Shown: piece after piece, positions 9,901-18,054 of the stretch
How the letters are laid out: every line of letters starts with the position of its first letter
How positions within the stretch are numbered: position 1 is the stretch's first letter
Origin: Helicobacteraceae bacterium
GTDB taxonomy: Bacteria; Campylobacterota; Campylobacteria; Campylobacterales; Helicobacteraceae
Reading direction: 5' to 3'
Assembly (NCBI GenBank): GCA_017508245.1
Contig: JAFVZI010000014.1
Span: 157,889 to 221,888, forward strand
Length of the DNA: 64,000 bases
Notes under the pieces: model-generated
Seen by the model: the letters and a program-made list of their open reading frames with translations, nothing else
The model's database searches: none
Told to the model about the DNA's origin: nothing
Program-made: the position numbers and the translations under genes

Positions 9901-11192
9901 GCCATATATTTTTTAAGAGCATCTGGAATGCTTATGCTACCATCGCCATTTTGATAGTTTTCAACAATCGCTACTATCGTCCTGCCAACTGCAAGTGATG
10001 AGCCATTTAGCGTATGAGCCAAAATGTTTTTCTTACCATCTTTAAATCTAATTTTTCCTCTTCTGCTTTGAAAATCTCGCACATTTGATACAGAACTAAT
10101 CTCTCTATAGCAATTTTGCCCCGGAAGCCATACTTCAATATCTATCGTATTGCCCGCACTAAATCCCAAATCACCGCCACAAAGCTGGATAAATCTATGT
10201 GGAAGACGCAGTTCTTTTAAGATTCCACTTGCATTAAGTAGCATTTTTTCTTGCATTTCATCACTTTTATCTGGCGTGGTTATCGCGACTAATTCTACCT
10301 TATCAAATTGATGTTGTCTTATGATGCCTCTTGTATCTCGGCCTGCACTGCCTGCTTCTTTTCTAAAACAAGGCGTATAAGCTTGAAGCATATTAGGAAG
10401 AGATTCTATTGGGATGATGCTATCTCTATATAGATTTGTAAGAGTTATTTCCGCAGTAGAAATGAGATAGAGTTCGTGTCCTTTTGGCTTTTGTCCTTTT
10501 GGCAATTCGGCTTCTTCATCTATAAAACTATCGATTTTAAACATATCATTTTCAAATTTTGGTAACTGCCCAGTTGTAATAAGAGAATCTTTATTGACGA
10601 TTACAGGTGTGCAAACCTCATTAAATCCATTTTTAGAATTGTAATCAAGCATGAAATTTATTAATGCCCTATTTAGCTTTGCTGCACCATTGCAAAGCAC
10701 ATTAAATCTACTTTTTGCGAGTTTTATGCCAAGACTGAAATCCACCCATTTGTTCAACTCAAGTAATTCATGATGTTCTCTTGGAGTAAAATCAAACTTT
10801 CTTTTTTCTAAAATCGTCTCTAACACAACATTATCATTTTCATCATCTCCTATCGGAGTTTTAGAATCTGGCAAATTTGGAATACCAAGTAATGCGTCAT
10901 TTAGGCTAGATTCAGCACTATTTACTTCATCTTGTAAAATTATTATTTTGGATTTTAGCGATGCTAAATTTTCTTGAAGTTCTTTTATGTCCTTATTTTG
11001 TTTTTTATATTCGAAAAATAGTTTGGATTTTGCATTTTGTTCTGCTTGATTAGATTCTAACTCTTTTAGTTTTGACTTATATATATTTGCAAGATTAAAC
11101 ACAATATCTAGCGTCTCTTTTGGCACTTTTTTTATAGAAAGAGCATTTTTTACGAAGTCAAAATCATTTAATAAAAGTTTTATATCTATCAT
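9897..11192 (-). CDS. serS: Seryl-tRNA synthetase
   Basis: Class II aminoacyl-tRNA synthetase charging tRNA-Ser. The N-terminal 110 residues form the charged coiled-coil arm that grips the long variable arm of tRNA-Ser. Motif 2 appears as [20 protein letters not shown], followed by [20 protein letters not shown] and the motif 3 arginine in [17 protein letters not shown]. At 431 residues it is full length. It begins the minus-strand run that ends at comF and is divergent from tatB. Confidence 0.96.
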   Translation of the reverse strand: MIDIKLLLNDFDFVKNALSIKKVPKETLDIVFNLANIYKSKLKELESNQAEQNAKSKLFFEYKKQNKDIKELQENLASLKSKIIILQDEVNSAESSLNDALLGIPNLPDSKTPIGDDENDNVVLETILEKRKFDFTPREHHELLELNKWVDFSLGIKLAKSRFNVLCNGAAKLNRALINFMLDYNSKNGFNEVCTPVIVNKDSLITTGQLPKFENDMFKIDSFIDEEAELPKGQKPKGHELYLISTAEITLTNLYRDSIIPIESLPNMLQAYTPCFRKEAGSAGRDTRGIIRQHQFDKVELVAITTPDKSDEMQEKMLLNASGILKELRLPHRFIQLCGGDLGFSAGNTIDIEVWLPGQNCYREISSVSNVRDFQSRRGKIRFKDGKKNILAHTLNGSSLAVGRTIVAIVENYQNGDGSISIPDALKKYMA

Positions 11193-11317
11193 TATTCAAA
11201 GCCTTAAACATCTTTGGTAAAAATTATAAAATACTAATTATAACAATCTAAAACCCAAAAAATAAACTTTTTGCGATACAATAATAAGCATTATTTTTTA
11301 AAATGATAAAGGTTTTT

Positions 11318-11791
11318 ATGTTTGGATTTTCATTTGGCGAGATTCTAGTTATTGCAATTATTGCAGTGCTTTTTTTAGGACCAGACAAGCTTCCACAAAC
11401 ATTTATCGACATTGCAAAGTTTATAAAAGCAGTCAAAAAAACAATAAATGACGCAAAAGATGCGATTGATAGAGAAGTTCATATAAGTGAAATAAAACAA
11501 GAAGCACTAGAATACAAAAAGAAATTTGAACAAGGTGCAAATGAAATCACAAAAGATATAAGCGATAATAAAAGCCTAAATGAATTGAGCGATATTTTAA
11601 ATTCATCGCTTGAATCTCCATCTTATGCTTCATCATCAAACAATAATTTGGATTCAAAAGAAACCACGATGCAAGACTTGGAAACCAAAGGAAAAGAAAT
11701 CGCATCAAAAGCAAATCTAAAGAAAAAAGAAATAGCAGATTCTATGATAGATTCTACAAAACAATACGATGCGGAGCAAAGCAATGCTTGA
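11318..11791 (+). CDS. tatB: Sec-independent translocase subunit TatB
   Basis: Membrane component of the twin-arginine translocase that, with TatC, receives folded RR-signal proteins. The short N-terminal helix (FGEILVIAIIAVLFLGPDKLP) with the Glu and the GP hinge is diagnostic, followed by an amphipathic helix and a long charged tail. ATG 11318 is chosen because AAAGG sits five bases upstream; the ATG at 11303 contains that very site. Product about 157 residues. The tatC start lies inside its 3' end. Confidence 0.9.
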   Translation: MFGFSFGEILVIAIIAVLFLGPDKLPQTFIDIAKFIKAVKKTINDAKDAIDREVHISEIKQEALEYKKKFEQGANEITKDISDNKSLNELSDILNSSLESPSYASSSNNNLDSKETTMQDLETKGKEIASKANLKKKEIADSMIDSTKQYDAEQSNA

Positions 11792-12524
11792 AGATTTAAA
11801 ACCGCATTTAGTTGATTTAAGAAAAAGACTAACAATATCAACAATTACGCTTATTGTGATGTTTTTTGCATGTTATGGATTTTGGGAATCTATACTACAA
11901 ATCATCTTAGCACCGCTAATTGATGTATTGCCAAAAGACACAAAGCCTGTATTTATACAAGTTGGTGAAGGATTTTTGACAGCTGTTAAAGTTGCGTTTT
12001 TCTCTGGTTTTATCATCTCTTTGCCAATTATTTTTTGGCAATTATGGCTATTTGTAGCACCTGGGCTATACAACAATGAAAAAAGACTTATTTTACCATT
12101 TATATTTTTTGCAACGATAATGTTTTTGATGGGGGTTTTATTTGCATATTTCGTTGTAATTCCTTATGGGCTTGCTTTTCTTATAACTTTTGGCAATGAA
12201 AGCGGAATGTTTAATGCAATGCCAAGTATTGGATATTATGTAACTTTTTTTGCAAAATTTATGATTGGATTTGGTATCGCTTTTGAATTACCGGTAGTGT
12301 GCTATTTTCTTGCAAAAATAGGACTTATTACAGACCAAACATTGATAAAATTCTTTAGAATTGCCATAGTATTGATTTTTATTCTTGCAGCGTTTTTAAC
12401 ACCACCTGAAGTAACAACACAGATTCTTATGGCAGCTCCTCTTGTCGTACTTTATGGTGTATCAATCGTTATTGTAAGATTTGTCAATCCAGAAAAGCCA
12501 GATTTAGATTCTGATGATGAATAA
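11784..12524 (+). CDS. tatC: Sec-independent translocase subunit TatC
   Basis: Six-helix membrane protein that recognises the twin-arginine signal peptide. The N-terminal motif LEDLKPHLVDLRKRL precedes the first helix; later FWQLWLFVAPGLYNNEKR and the conserved Glu in AFELPVV are present. The start at ATG 11784 has GGAG upstream inside tatB and overlaps it by 8 bases; the ATG at 11769 would add MRSKA. Product about 246 residues. Its last codons overlap the queA start. Confidence 0.94.
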   Translation: MLEDLKPHLVDLRKRLTISTITLIVMFFACYGFWESILQIILAPLIDVLPKDTKPVFIQVGEGFLTAVKVAFFSGFIISLPIIFWQLWLFVAPGLYNNEKRLILPFIFFATIMFLMGVLFAYFVVIPYGLAFLITFGNESGMFNAMPSIGYYVTFFAKFMIGFGIAFELPVVCYFLAKIGLITDQTLIKFFRIAIVLIFILAAFLTPPEVTTQILMAAPLVVLYGVSIVIVRFVNPEKPDLDSDDE

Positions 12525-13533
12525 TGAAGCACTAGAATCTTACAACTACCATCTTCCACAAGAATTGATAGCCACAAGCCCAATAGCTCCAAAAAGTAGT
12601 GCAAAACTACTTGTGTATAAAAGAAACACGGATGAAATCATACATAGTAATTTTGGCGAATTTTTTGATTTTATTCCAAAAGATTCACTAATAGTCCTAA
12701 ATGATACAAAAGTTCTCAAAGCTAGAATCTTTGGAAATAAAAAAAGTGGTGGGCAAATTGAGCTTTTATATCACAATGCGTTAAACCATAATACTTTCAA
12801 AGTGCAAATCAAAGGAAAAGTAAAAAATGGCGATGAGATAATATTTGCAAATAATCTTAAAGCAATCATAAAAGAATGCTTGGATAATGGGATTAGAATT
12901 GTGGAATTTTATAAAGATTCTAAGATATTGGATGAAAATATTATTTTAAAAATATTAGATGAAATTGGTTGTATGCCTTTGCCTCCCTATATAAAAAGAG
13001 AGAGCGATTTAAGCGATGAAACATCATATCAAAGCGTATTTGCTAAAAATCTAGGGGCAATTGCTGCACCTACTGCTTCACTTCATTTTGATGACAATGA
13101 CTTTGGCAAAATCAAATCCCTAAATCATTGTTTTGTAACATTGCATATCGGTGCTGGGACTTTTTTTGGGGTAGAATCCAGCAATATTAAAAATCACAAA
13201 ATGCACACAGAATCTTTTTTTATAAGCAAAGATTCTAAAGAAAAGATAGATAATAGCAATGAGATTTTATGCATTGGTACGACTGCTTGTAGATGTATAG
13301 AATTTTATGCACGAAACAAAAAGACAAATGGAGATTGCGATATTTTTATAAATCCATTTAATAAACCTATAAAAACAAAATATCTGCTTACCAATTTTCA
13401 CTTACCAAAATCATCACTTATTATGCTTGTATCCGCATTTATTGGCAGAGAAAAGACGCTTAAAATTTATCAAAATGCTATAAACAATAAATACAGATTC
13501 TACTCTTATGGCGATGGAATGCTAATATTATGA
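12514..13533 (+). CDS. queA: S-adenosylmethionine:tRNA ribosyltransferase-isomerase
   Basis: Adds the epoxycyclopentane-forming ribosyl group from SAM to 7-aminomethyl-7-deazaguanine in the queuosine pathway. Recognisable segments are YHLPQELIATSPI at the N-terminus, DSLIVLNDTKVLKARIFG, GCMPLPPYIKR, VTLHIGAGTFFGV and TNFHLPKSSLIMLVSAF. At 339 residues it is full length. The start overlaps the tatC end by 11 bases (ATG at 12514 or 12517), and rsmG begins before its stop, so the four genes look translationally coupled. Confidence 0.95.
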   Translation: MMNNEALESYNYHLPQELIATSPIAPKSSAKLLVYKRNTDEIIHSNFGEFFDFIPKDSLIVLNDTKVLKARIFGNKKSGGQIELLYHNALNHNTFKVQIKGKVKNGDEIIFANNLKAIIKECLDNGIRIVEFYKDSKILDENIILKILDEIGCMPLPPYIKRESDLSDETSYQSVFAKNLGAIAAPTASLHFDDNDFGKIKSLNHCFVTLHIGAGTFFGVESSNIKNHKMHTESFFISKDSKEKIDNSNEILCIGTTACRCIEFYARNKKTNGDCDIFINPFNKPIKTKYLLTNFHLPKSSLIMLVSAFIGREKTLKIYQNAINNKYRFYSYGDGMLIL

Positions 13534-14045
13534 ATGATAAATTTGATATTTTTTGTGATGAATTGTTAAAATGGAATAAGATTCACAATCTAACAGGCTA
13601 TAAAAGTAAAGATTTAATATTTGCAAATATAAGAGATTCTATCTATCCACTTAGCTTTATAAATGATTTTAAAAGTGCTATTGATATTGGTAGTGGCAAT
13701 GGTTTTCCAGCAATTTTGCTTGCAATCCAAAAGATAGATTGCAGATTCTACCTTGTAGAACCAAATAACAAAAAATCTGCGTTTTTAAATCATATAGCAA
13801 TCAAATTGGAGTTAGAAAATGTAGAAATCATAAAAAACAAATTTGAAAAATTGCCACAATTTAAAGTAGATTTGATAACTTCAAGAGCATTGTTTAAAAG
13901 CGATAGATTGATAGAGCTTAGTAAAGATTTTTTAAATGATGATGGATATTTTTTGTTTTATAAAGGAAATAATGAAAAAAATGCATATAAAAGGATGGGC
14001 AATAGAAGCTATGTATATCAAGCAAAAGGTGATTTAAATGGGTAG
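13530..14045 (+). CDS. rsmG: 16S rRNA (guanine527-N7)-methyltransferase
   Basis: Methylates G527 of 16S rRNA using SAM (formerly gidB). The LLKWNKIHNLT motif near the N-terminus and the SAM site AIDIGSGNGFPAILLAI identify it. With 171 residues it is shorter than the E. coli protein (about 207) but close to the Helicobacter size. It overlaps queA by 4 bases and the next small gene by 8, part of a compact operon. Confidence 0.92.
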   Translation: MNDKFDIFCDELLKWNKIHNLTGYKSKDLIFANIRDSIYPLSFINDFKSAIDIGSGNGFPAILLAIQKIDCRFYLVEPNNKKSAFLNHIAIKLELENVEIIKNKFEKLPQFKVDLITSRALFKSDRLIELSKDFLNDDGYFLFYKGNNEKNAYKRMGNRSYVYQAKGDLNG

Positions 14046-14247
14046 ATTTATACTATTAGGGCTAATCATTGTTGCAATTTGGTTTTTGTTTTTTAGAAAA
14101 AAGAATAAAGCCAATAAGAATAATCATATAGAATCTTTTGATATGATTGAGTGTGATAGATGTAAGAGTTTTACATCAAGAGATGATGCGATATTTGCCA
14201 ATGGGCGGTGGTATTGCAGTAAAGAGTGCTTAATAAATAAGGATTGA
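14038..14247 (+). CDS. Small membrane-anchored zinc-ribbon protein (PP0621-like)
   Basis: A 69-residue protein with one N-terminal membrane helix (LLGLIIVAIWFLFF), a lysine-rich stretch, and a cytoplasmic CDRCKSF...WYCSKEC ribbon with four cysteines that probably binds zinc. This matches the small PP0621 family found next to rsmG in Helicobacter (HP1064-like, from memory). Function unknown. It overlaps rsmG and the following gene. Confidence 0.8.
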   Translation: MGRFILLGLIIVAIWFLFFRKKNKANKNNHIESFDMIECDRCKSFTSRDDAIFANGRWYCSKECLINKD

Positions 14248-14249
14248 CA

Positions 14250-14636
14250 ATGATTATCATAGGACATAAGGCGATTGAATTTAGTGCATTTAAAAAGATA
14301 GAGAGTATAGAAAATATAGCGGATACAAACGCTAATGAAATAGTATGGTTTCAATCAAATATTAGCAACTCTTATGATATTGCAAAACACTGCATTGCAA
14401 ATAATATAGCTTATGCCATCTTTGTGCATTCTTTAACTGAGGTTATTATTTTTGCAAATCTCGGGGCAAAATTCATCATCATAAAAGAAAAAAACTTAGT
14501 CGAAAATGCACAAAAAATAGCAAATGAATATTTTTTTGATAGCAAGATTTTATATGTAATAAATGATGAAGGAAGCATAGAAAATATGGCGATTTTAGGA
14601 ATTGATGGCGTAATTTTTAATGATATATTAAAATAG
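14250..14636 (+). CDS. Conserved hypothetical protein (HP1065-like)
   Basis: A 128-residue soluble protein of alternating hydrophobic strands and helices (AYAIFVHSLTEVIIFANLGAKFIII), resembling a Rossmann-like fold without a recognisable catalytic motif. ATG 14250 is chosen over an in-frame TTG at 14244 because AAGGA lies seven bases before it. It is the last gene of the tatB-to-here operon. In Helicobacter the same position holds an uncharacterised gene, so it is conserved, but I cannot name a function. Confidence 0.75.
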   Translation: MIIIGHKAIEFSAFKKIESIENIADTNANEIVWFQSNISNSYDIAKHCIANNIAYAIFVHSLTEVIIFANLGAKFIIIKEKNLVENAQKIANEYFFDSKILYVINDEGSIENMAILGIDGVIFNDILK

Positions 14637-14663
14637 ATTCTGCAAAAATTGCAATCTCGTGAT

Positions 14664-14752
14664 AGAAAGGTGTCCGAGTGGTTGAAGGAGCACGCCTGGA
14701 ACGCGTGTAAGGTGAATAGCCTTCGAGGGTTCGAATCCCTTCCTTTCTGCCA
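14664..14752 (+). tRNA. tRNA-Ser (anticodon GGA)
   Basis: The acceptor stem AGAAAGG (14664-14670) pairs with CCTTTCT (14742-14748), followed by discriminator G and encoded CCA (14750-14752). The anticodon arm is CACGC-CTGGAAC-GCGTG, giving anticodon GGA (reads UCC/UCU). The long variable arm and the T-arm GGGTTCGAATCCC are typical of tRNA-Ser. It marks the left edge of an accessory region; I find no second copy of its 3' end within the window that would serve as an attachment repeat. Confidence 0.96.
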
Positions 14753-14806
14753 TAGATTTAACTTTCAAATCTTAAATCATTACTTACAATATTTTAAATA
14801 TCTATA

Positions 14807-14848
14807 CATTGTCTTGCAGGGTGAGTACTCATTGTCTTGCAGGCTGAG
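14807..14848 (+). repeat. Short tandem direct repeat upstream of the HNH gene
   Basis: The word CATTGTCTTGCAGG followed by G or C and TGAG occurs twice, beginning at 14807 and 14830 (23-base period). It is followed by three copies of GAGAATTT (14846-14893) and an inverted pair TCCGACT (14853-14859) / AGTCGGA (14914-14920). It may be an operator region or a scar of element insertion. Confidence 0.5.
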
Positions 14849-14947
14849 AATTTCCGACTGCGAAACGAGAATTTAACTCTTGAAATGAGAATTTGGGACA
14901 ACTAAAATTCAAAAGTCGGACAGTGAAAGTAAAATATATGACCGTTT

Positions 14948-14975
14948 TTGTCATTGTAAAATTGTAAAATATAAT
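14948..14975 (+). promoter_or_regulatory. Sigma70-like promoter for the HNH nuclease gene
   Basis: TTGTCA (14948-14953) is separated by 16 bases from a perfect TATAAT (14970-14975), 42 bases before the ATG at 15018. A clear -35 box is unusual for Campylobacterota, whose vegetative promoters usually show only an extended -10 with A/T waves, so this may be an imported promoter. Confidence 0.5.
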
Positions 14976-15017
14976 ATGTTCTATTTTTATGGTAACCTGA
15001 AGAAAAAGGAGTTGGGT

Positions 15018-15920
15018 ATGGGTTATGAATATGGTGATGCACAAAATATTGCTGTCAGATGTTTTTTAAATCAATTTTCTAAGAATTTTGAATATTTTAA
15101 TGAATCTCATAAAAATCAAACTCTAGAGTATTTTGATTGCAAATGCCCATACACCGATGTTGAATTAACTTCGGCTAATATGGTTAAAGACCATGTAATT
15201 CCTTTTAATAAAAAGAGTTGTGGACTGCACGTATTTGGTAATGTATTAATTGTTGATAAAAAAGCCAACAGTGATAAATCATCAAAAAGTCTTGAGGAAT
15301 ATTTAAAAAATTATCCTGAAAGATTGCAAAAAATAAAAGAATTTATTAAAGTAACAGGATATTTAGAAATTCACGAAAAATATCAACAATATTTGCGTGA
15401 AACTTGTAATAAATTATATGATGAAATTGGTGATACAATTAAAAAACGATGTGATTATTTTCAAATTAAACATTTAAGAAGCAACCCAAACATGGTAACT
15501 TCAACACCAAAAACAAAACAAATATTTGTTTCTAAAAAAGTAGCAATATCACAAAATCCTCAAAACAGAATAATTGATGCACTTGATAAATCTGAGATTA
15601 GTGATATTTGTTGCAAGAATAATTTTATAATTAATGGTGATTTTACAAAAGCTAAAAGAAACAAAACGGGAAAATATTGGGCAAATCCAAACAAAAAACT
15701 TCTTTTAAATGATTGGAAGATCGTATTGGAAGATAATCTAAATAAAATTCTATATTGTTTTGAAGTTCCACAAAATGCAATTATGAAAGACAATGTTAAA
15801 CATCGAAAAGACAAGACTGATTTGATAGATATACAGATTTATTGTGATGATAATACTTTTACTGATAGTCGTAGCGGTATATCTTTTGCAAAGTGGCTAG
15901 TAAAAACAATTAATTACTAA
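15018..15920 (+). CDS. HNH endonuclease-like protein, accessory
   Basis: A 300-residue protein. The beta-beta-alpha-metal (HNH) core is at about residues 37-95: CKCPYTDVEL gives the first strands and a Cys pair, KDHVIPFN the catalytic His, and FGNVLIVDKKANSDKSS the Asn and Lys of the second half. The remaining 190 residues contain a helical linker and a C-terminal domain I do not recognise (NGDFTKAKRNKTGKYWANPN and onward), which could recognise DNA or a substrate. ATG 15018 follows AAGGAG by seven bases; the ATG at 14976 has no ribosome site. A gene starting like an ADP-ribosylglycohydrolase follows after 10 bases with its own AAGGA, so the two probably came together. Lying beside tRNA-Ser and lacking the host's AGAATC word, it looks acquired. 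A defence or restriction role is plausible, not shown. Confidence 0.75.
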   Translation: MGYEYGDAQNIAVRCFLNQFSKNFEYFNESHKNQTLEYFDCKCPYTDVELTSANMVKDHVIPFNKKSCGLHVFGNVLIVDKKANSDKSSKSLEEYLKNYPERLQKIKEFIKVTGYLEIHEKYQQYLRETCNKLYDEIGDTIKKRCDYFQIKHLRSNPNMVTSTPKTKQIFVSKKVAISQNPQNRIIDALDKSEISDICCKNNFIINGDFTKAKRNKTGKYWANPNKKLLLNDWKIVLEDNLNKILYCFEVPQNAIMKDNVKHRKDKTDLIDIQIYCDDNTFTDSRSGISFAKWLVKTINY

Positions 15921-15930
15921 AGGAATTATT

Positions 15931-16095
15931 ATGCTAGGTGCAATAATTGGTGATATTGCTGGAAGTCCTTATGAGTTTGATGATTACAACATCAAAACAA
16001 CAGATTTTCCTTTGTTTTCGGAAGAGTTAGAGATTACTGACGATACAATTATGACTTTAGCATTTGCACAAGGTTTAATGAACGGCAAAAAAAGA
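15931..16095 (+). pseudogene. Truncated ADP-ribosylglycohydrolase (DraG family)
   Basis: The first 50 or so codons read as the start of an ADP-ribosylglycohydrolase: MLGAIIGDIAGSPYEF, DFPLFSEELEITDDTIMTLA. The TDDT motif binds one of the two magnesium ions in active members. After NGKK the frame continues without a stop into unrelated integrase sequence, so about 200 residues, including the second metal site, are missing. Start ATG 15931 has AAGGA eight bases before it. The enzyme can hardly be active. Its origin with the upstream HNH gene suggests an acquired pair later cut by a recombinase remnant. Confidence 0.75.
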
Positions 16096-16830
16096 ACTGC
16101 TTTCTTATCTGCAAAAACTACATTAAGCAAACGCTCTTATATTAATTGCAAAGGGGAATATACCTCGTATATCCTCCCATTTTTTACAAACTTCACAATA
16201 GAATCCATCACTACTAGCCAAATTAGCGACTTTATGTTATACCTCAATGATAAAAATCCAAAAATTATTAATAAAATCATAGATAGATTAAGTCACATCA
16301 TTAATTGGAGCATTAAAGAATATAATCTCGCAATCACTAATCCAATCAAAAAACATTAAAAAACTAAAGATTGACAATGCAAGAGAGAGATTTTTAAACA
16401 AAGAGGAAGTAGCAAATCTCTTAAATGTGGCAAAAGTCATTCAAATAAGGAAGTGTATTGTTTCTTTGTTTTAGCCTTTTCCACAAGAGCGAGGCTCAAT
16501 AGCATTAGGAATATAAAGCTAGAAGATATTGACTTTATAGACAATACCATTAAAATGCAAGACTTTAAAAACAACTCTAAATATACTGCATTTCTCACGC
16601 CATTAGCAAAGCAGCCATTGCAAGGGTGCAAAGAAAATATAATTTTTAAAACGCCAGAGCGAACGATTGCCCGCAATATGCAAGGGATACTAAAAGTCTA
16701 TTTAATCAAGGGCTAGATTCTAAAGATAGAAAAACATTTTGTTATTCGTTGTTTTATTCTCTTGGATTTAATCAAGGGCTAGATTCTAAAGATATAAAAA
16801 CAAATGGTGATAAAACACCAAAAAAATCGG
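16096..16830 (+). pseudogene. Degenerate tyrosine recombinase (phage/Xer-type integrase)
   Basis: The open frame to TAA 16359 gives the SAM-like core-binding domain (TLSKRSYINCKGEYTSYILP ... ISDFMLYLND). In the next frame follows NARERFLNKEEVANLLNVAK, and then (16453-16716) FVLAFSTRARLNSIRNIKLE, which carries the first catalytic Arg region (usually TGAR, here TRAR), and FLTPLAKQ, FKTPERTI. The sequence then dissolves at LFNQGLDSKD, which is repeated; the His-x-x-Arg and Tyr catalytic motifs are not found. At least two frameshifts and loss of the catalytic end make it a pseudogene. Confidence 0.8.
16701..16794 (+). repeat. 28-bp direct repeat inside the recombinase remnant
   Basis: A 28-base word starting TTTAATCAAGGGCTAGATTC occurs at 16701-16728 and again, identical, at 16767-16794 (66-base period). 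It lies where the recombinase coding sequence breaks down and looks like the product of a local duplication. Confidence 0.8.
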
Positions 16831-17459
16831 TATTGATAATCGCCATACTTTACTCTAATAACTCTTATTTTAGAATTTTTCCATCTGAGCAGGTCGCCCT
16901 AAAAAGCTATAAACCTTACTTAATAACTTTTATTTTGGAGTTTTTCATCTGCTTCTAAAAATGCGGAGCTTTATCAAAATATTTTGCTTATGTGGTATCT
17001 GCCATATAAAACATGTTGACAATTTTGGCTTTACGCAAAATTACTTGACTGATTATAATATAATGTGATCTTAAGCTTTTATCTTGCTGAATTGAGAACT
17101 TTTGTCATTTGGGAACTTTTAAGGGGACTCTTGTAATTAAAATATTATAAAACACTATAAATAGGTTTATTTGATAATTTTATTCCAATCCCTTTTTTTC
17201 TACCAGAATCTCACAAAGTATTTATACTTAATACAAAAATAAAAGATTAAATAAAAATACAAGAGTTTTATAAGCGATATTGCCTAGAATGCGTTTTGAC
17301 ATTCTTGATAAGATACTTGAGAACAAAACTAAATAGATTTTAAAATGCACTATCTTTTGGCATTCTTGATATGGCATTTGAGAATAAAATAGAGAGATTG
17401 CCCAAGATGCAAATAAGCATAGAGTAAATATAAATTTGAAAATATGAGGTGAATATTTT
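16831..17459. other. Non-coding/remnant stretch with imperfect tandem repeat
   Basis: No intact gene is seen. A TATAATATAATG -10-like sequence is at about 17056-17066. Two imperfect copies of a roughly 59-base unit lie at about 17289-17340 and 17347-17400, sharing CATTCTTGATA and TTGAGAA. Translated, they give FDILDKILENK and FGILDMAFENK, so they may be decayed coding repeats. Otherwise AT-rich with many stops. Confidence 0.5.
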
Positions 17460-17537
17460 ATGAAAGATTTGGCTTTGAATGCGGTTTTAAGCTTATTGAT
17501 AGCAATTTTATATCTTTCAATTCATCACTATAAATAG
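17460..17537 (+). CDS. Candidate 25-residue hydrophobic peptide (possible type I toxin-like ORF)
   Basis: ATG 17460 is preceded by AGGTGA at a suitable distance and opens a 25-codon frame ending at TAG 17537. The peptide starts MKDLALNAV, has a central hydrophobic stretch LSLLIAILYLSI and ends HHYK. That size and shape resembles small membrane toxins of type I toxin-antitoxin pairs, but there is no clear sequence match to known AapA peptides. Codons 5-8 (17472-17481) are perfectly complementary to 17549-17558 in the 3' region, which in turn overlaps a terminator-like hairpin. An antisense RNA is not proven. It could equally be chance in decayed DNA. Confidence 0.3.
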   Translation: MKDLALNAVLSLLIAILYLSIHHYK

Positions 17538-17553
17538 ACTAAAAGCTCCATTC

Positions 17554-17579
17554 AAAGCATAAAGAAAATTTTATGCTTT
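17554..17579 (+). terminator. Perfect 10-bp hairpin after the small ORF
   Basis: AAAGCATAAA (17554-17563) and TTTATGCTTT (17570-17579) form a perfect stem with a 6-base loop, 16 bases after the stop of the 25-codon ORF. Its left arm overlaps the segment that can pair with the ORF itself, so the two structures exclude each other. Confidence 0.55.
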
Positions 17580-18054
17580 CACAAACGCAACAATATTGAT
17601 TCTATTTTGACAAACAAGCATAAATGCCAAATCTAATCAAGCATCAAGCTATCGTCATTGATTAATAAAATTTGAATATTACAAATTTTATTAGATAGTT
17701 TTTCTATGAATAGTTTTGTTCTAGTGCTAAAATCATAGATAATGTTAATAATCTCATCTTTATATTTTTTATTAATTTCTAAGATTTCTAACAATGTTAA
17801 TAGTTTTGTCGTCATTATAAGATTCTAGTCGCCTCATAATCCCATCTTTTATATGTTTATTTTTCTCAAAAGCTATAATATCGCTTTTAGGTTTTTATAT
17901 TGAGATATTAAATCAAATACCGAGATTGTAGCGGTATTTGCAAGATTCTCCAGCATTTATACCAAAGAATTGCATCAAAAATAAGAATCTACAAAATGCA
18001 GAGATTCTATTATTTTCTCCTATGTGCGTTATAGAAGATTCTAGACCAAAAATT
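17580..18054. other. Stretch with a decayed minus-strand reading frame
   Basis: A 60-codon minus-strand frame at 17633-17815 (MTTKLLTLLEILEINKKYK...) has no convincing ribosome site. The DNA upstream (17820-17880) continues in another frame as FEKNKHIKDGIMRRLESYND, so this is probably one broken gene of unknown family. The rest, 17880-18054, shows no gene. Confidence 0.4.

Noticed and set aside
14664..18054. Intact genomic island with attachment repeats at tRNA-Ser
   Set aside because: No second copy of the tRNA 3' end was found in the window and the integrase is broken; only a degraded or differently bounded element can be supported.
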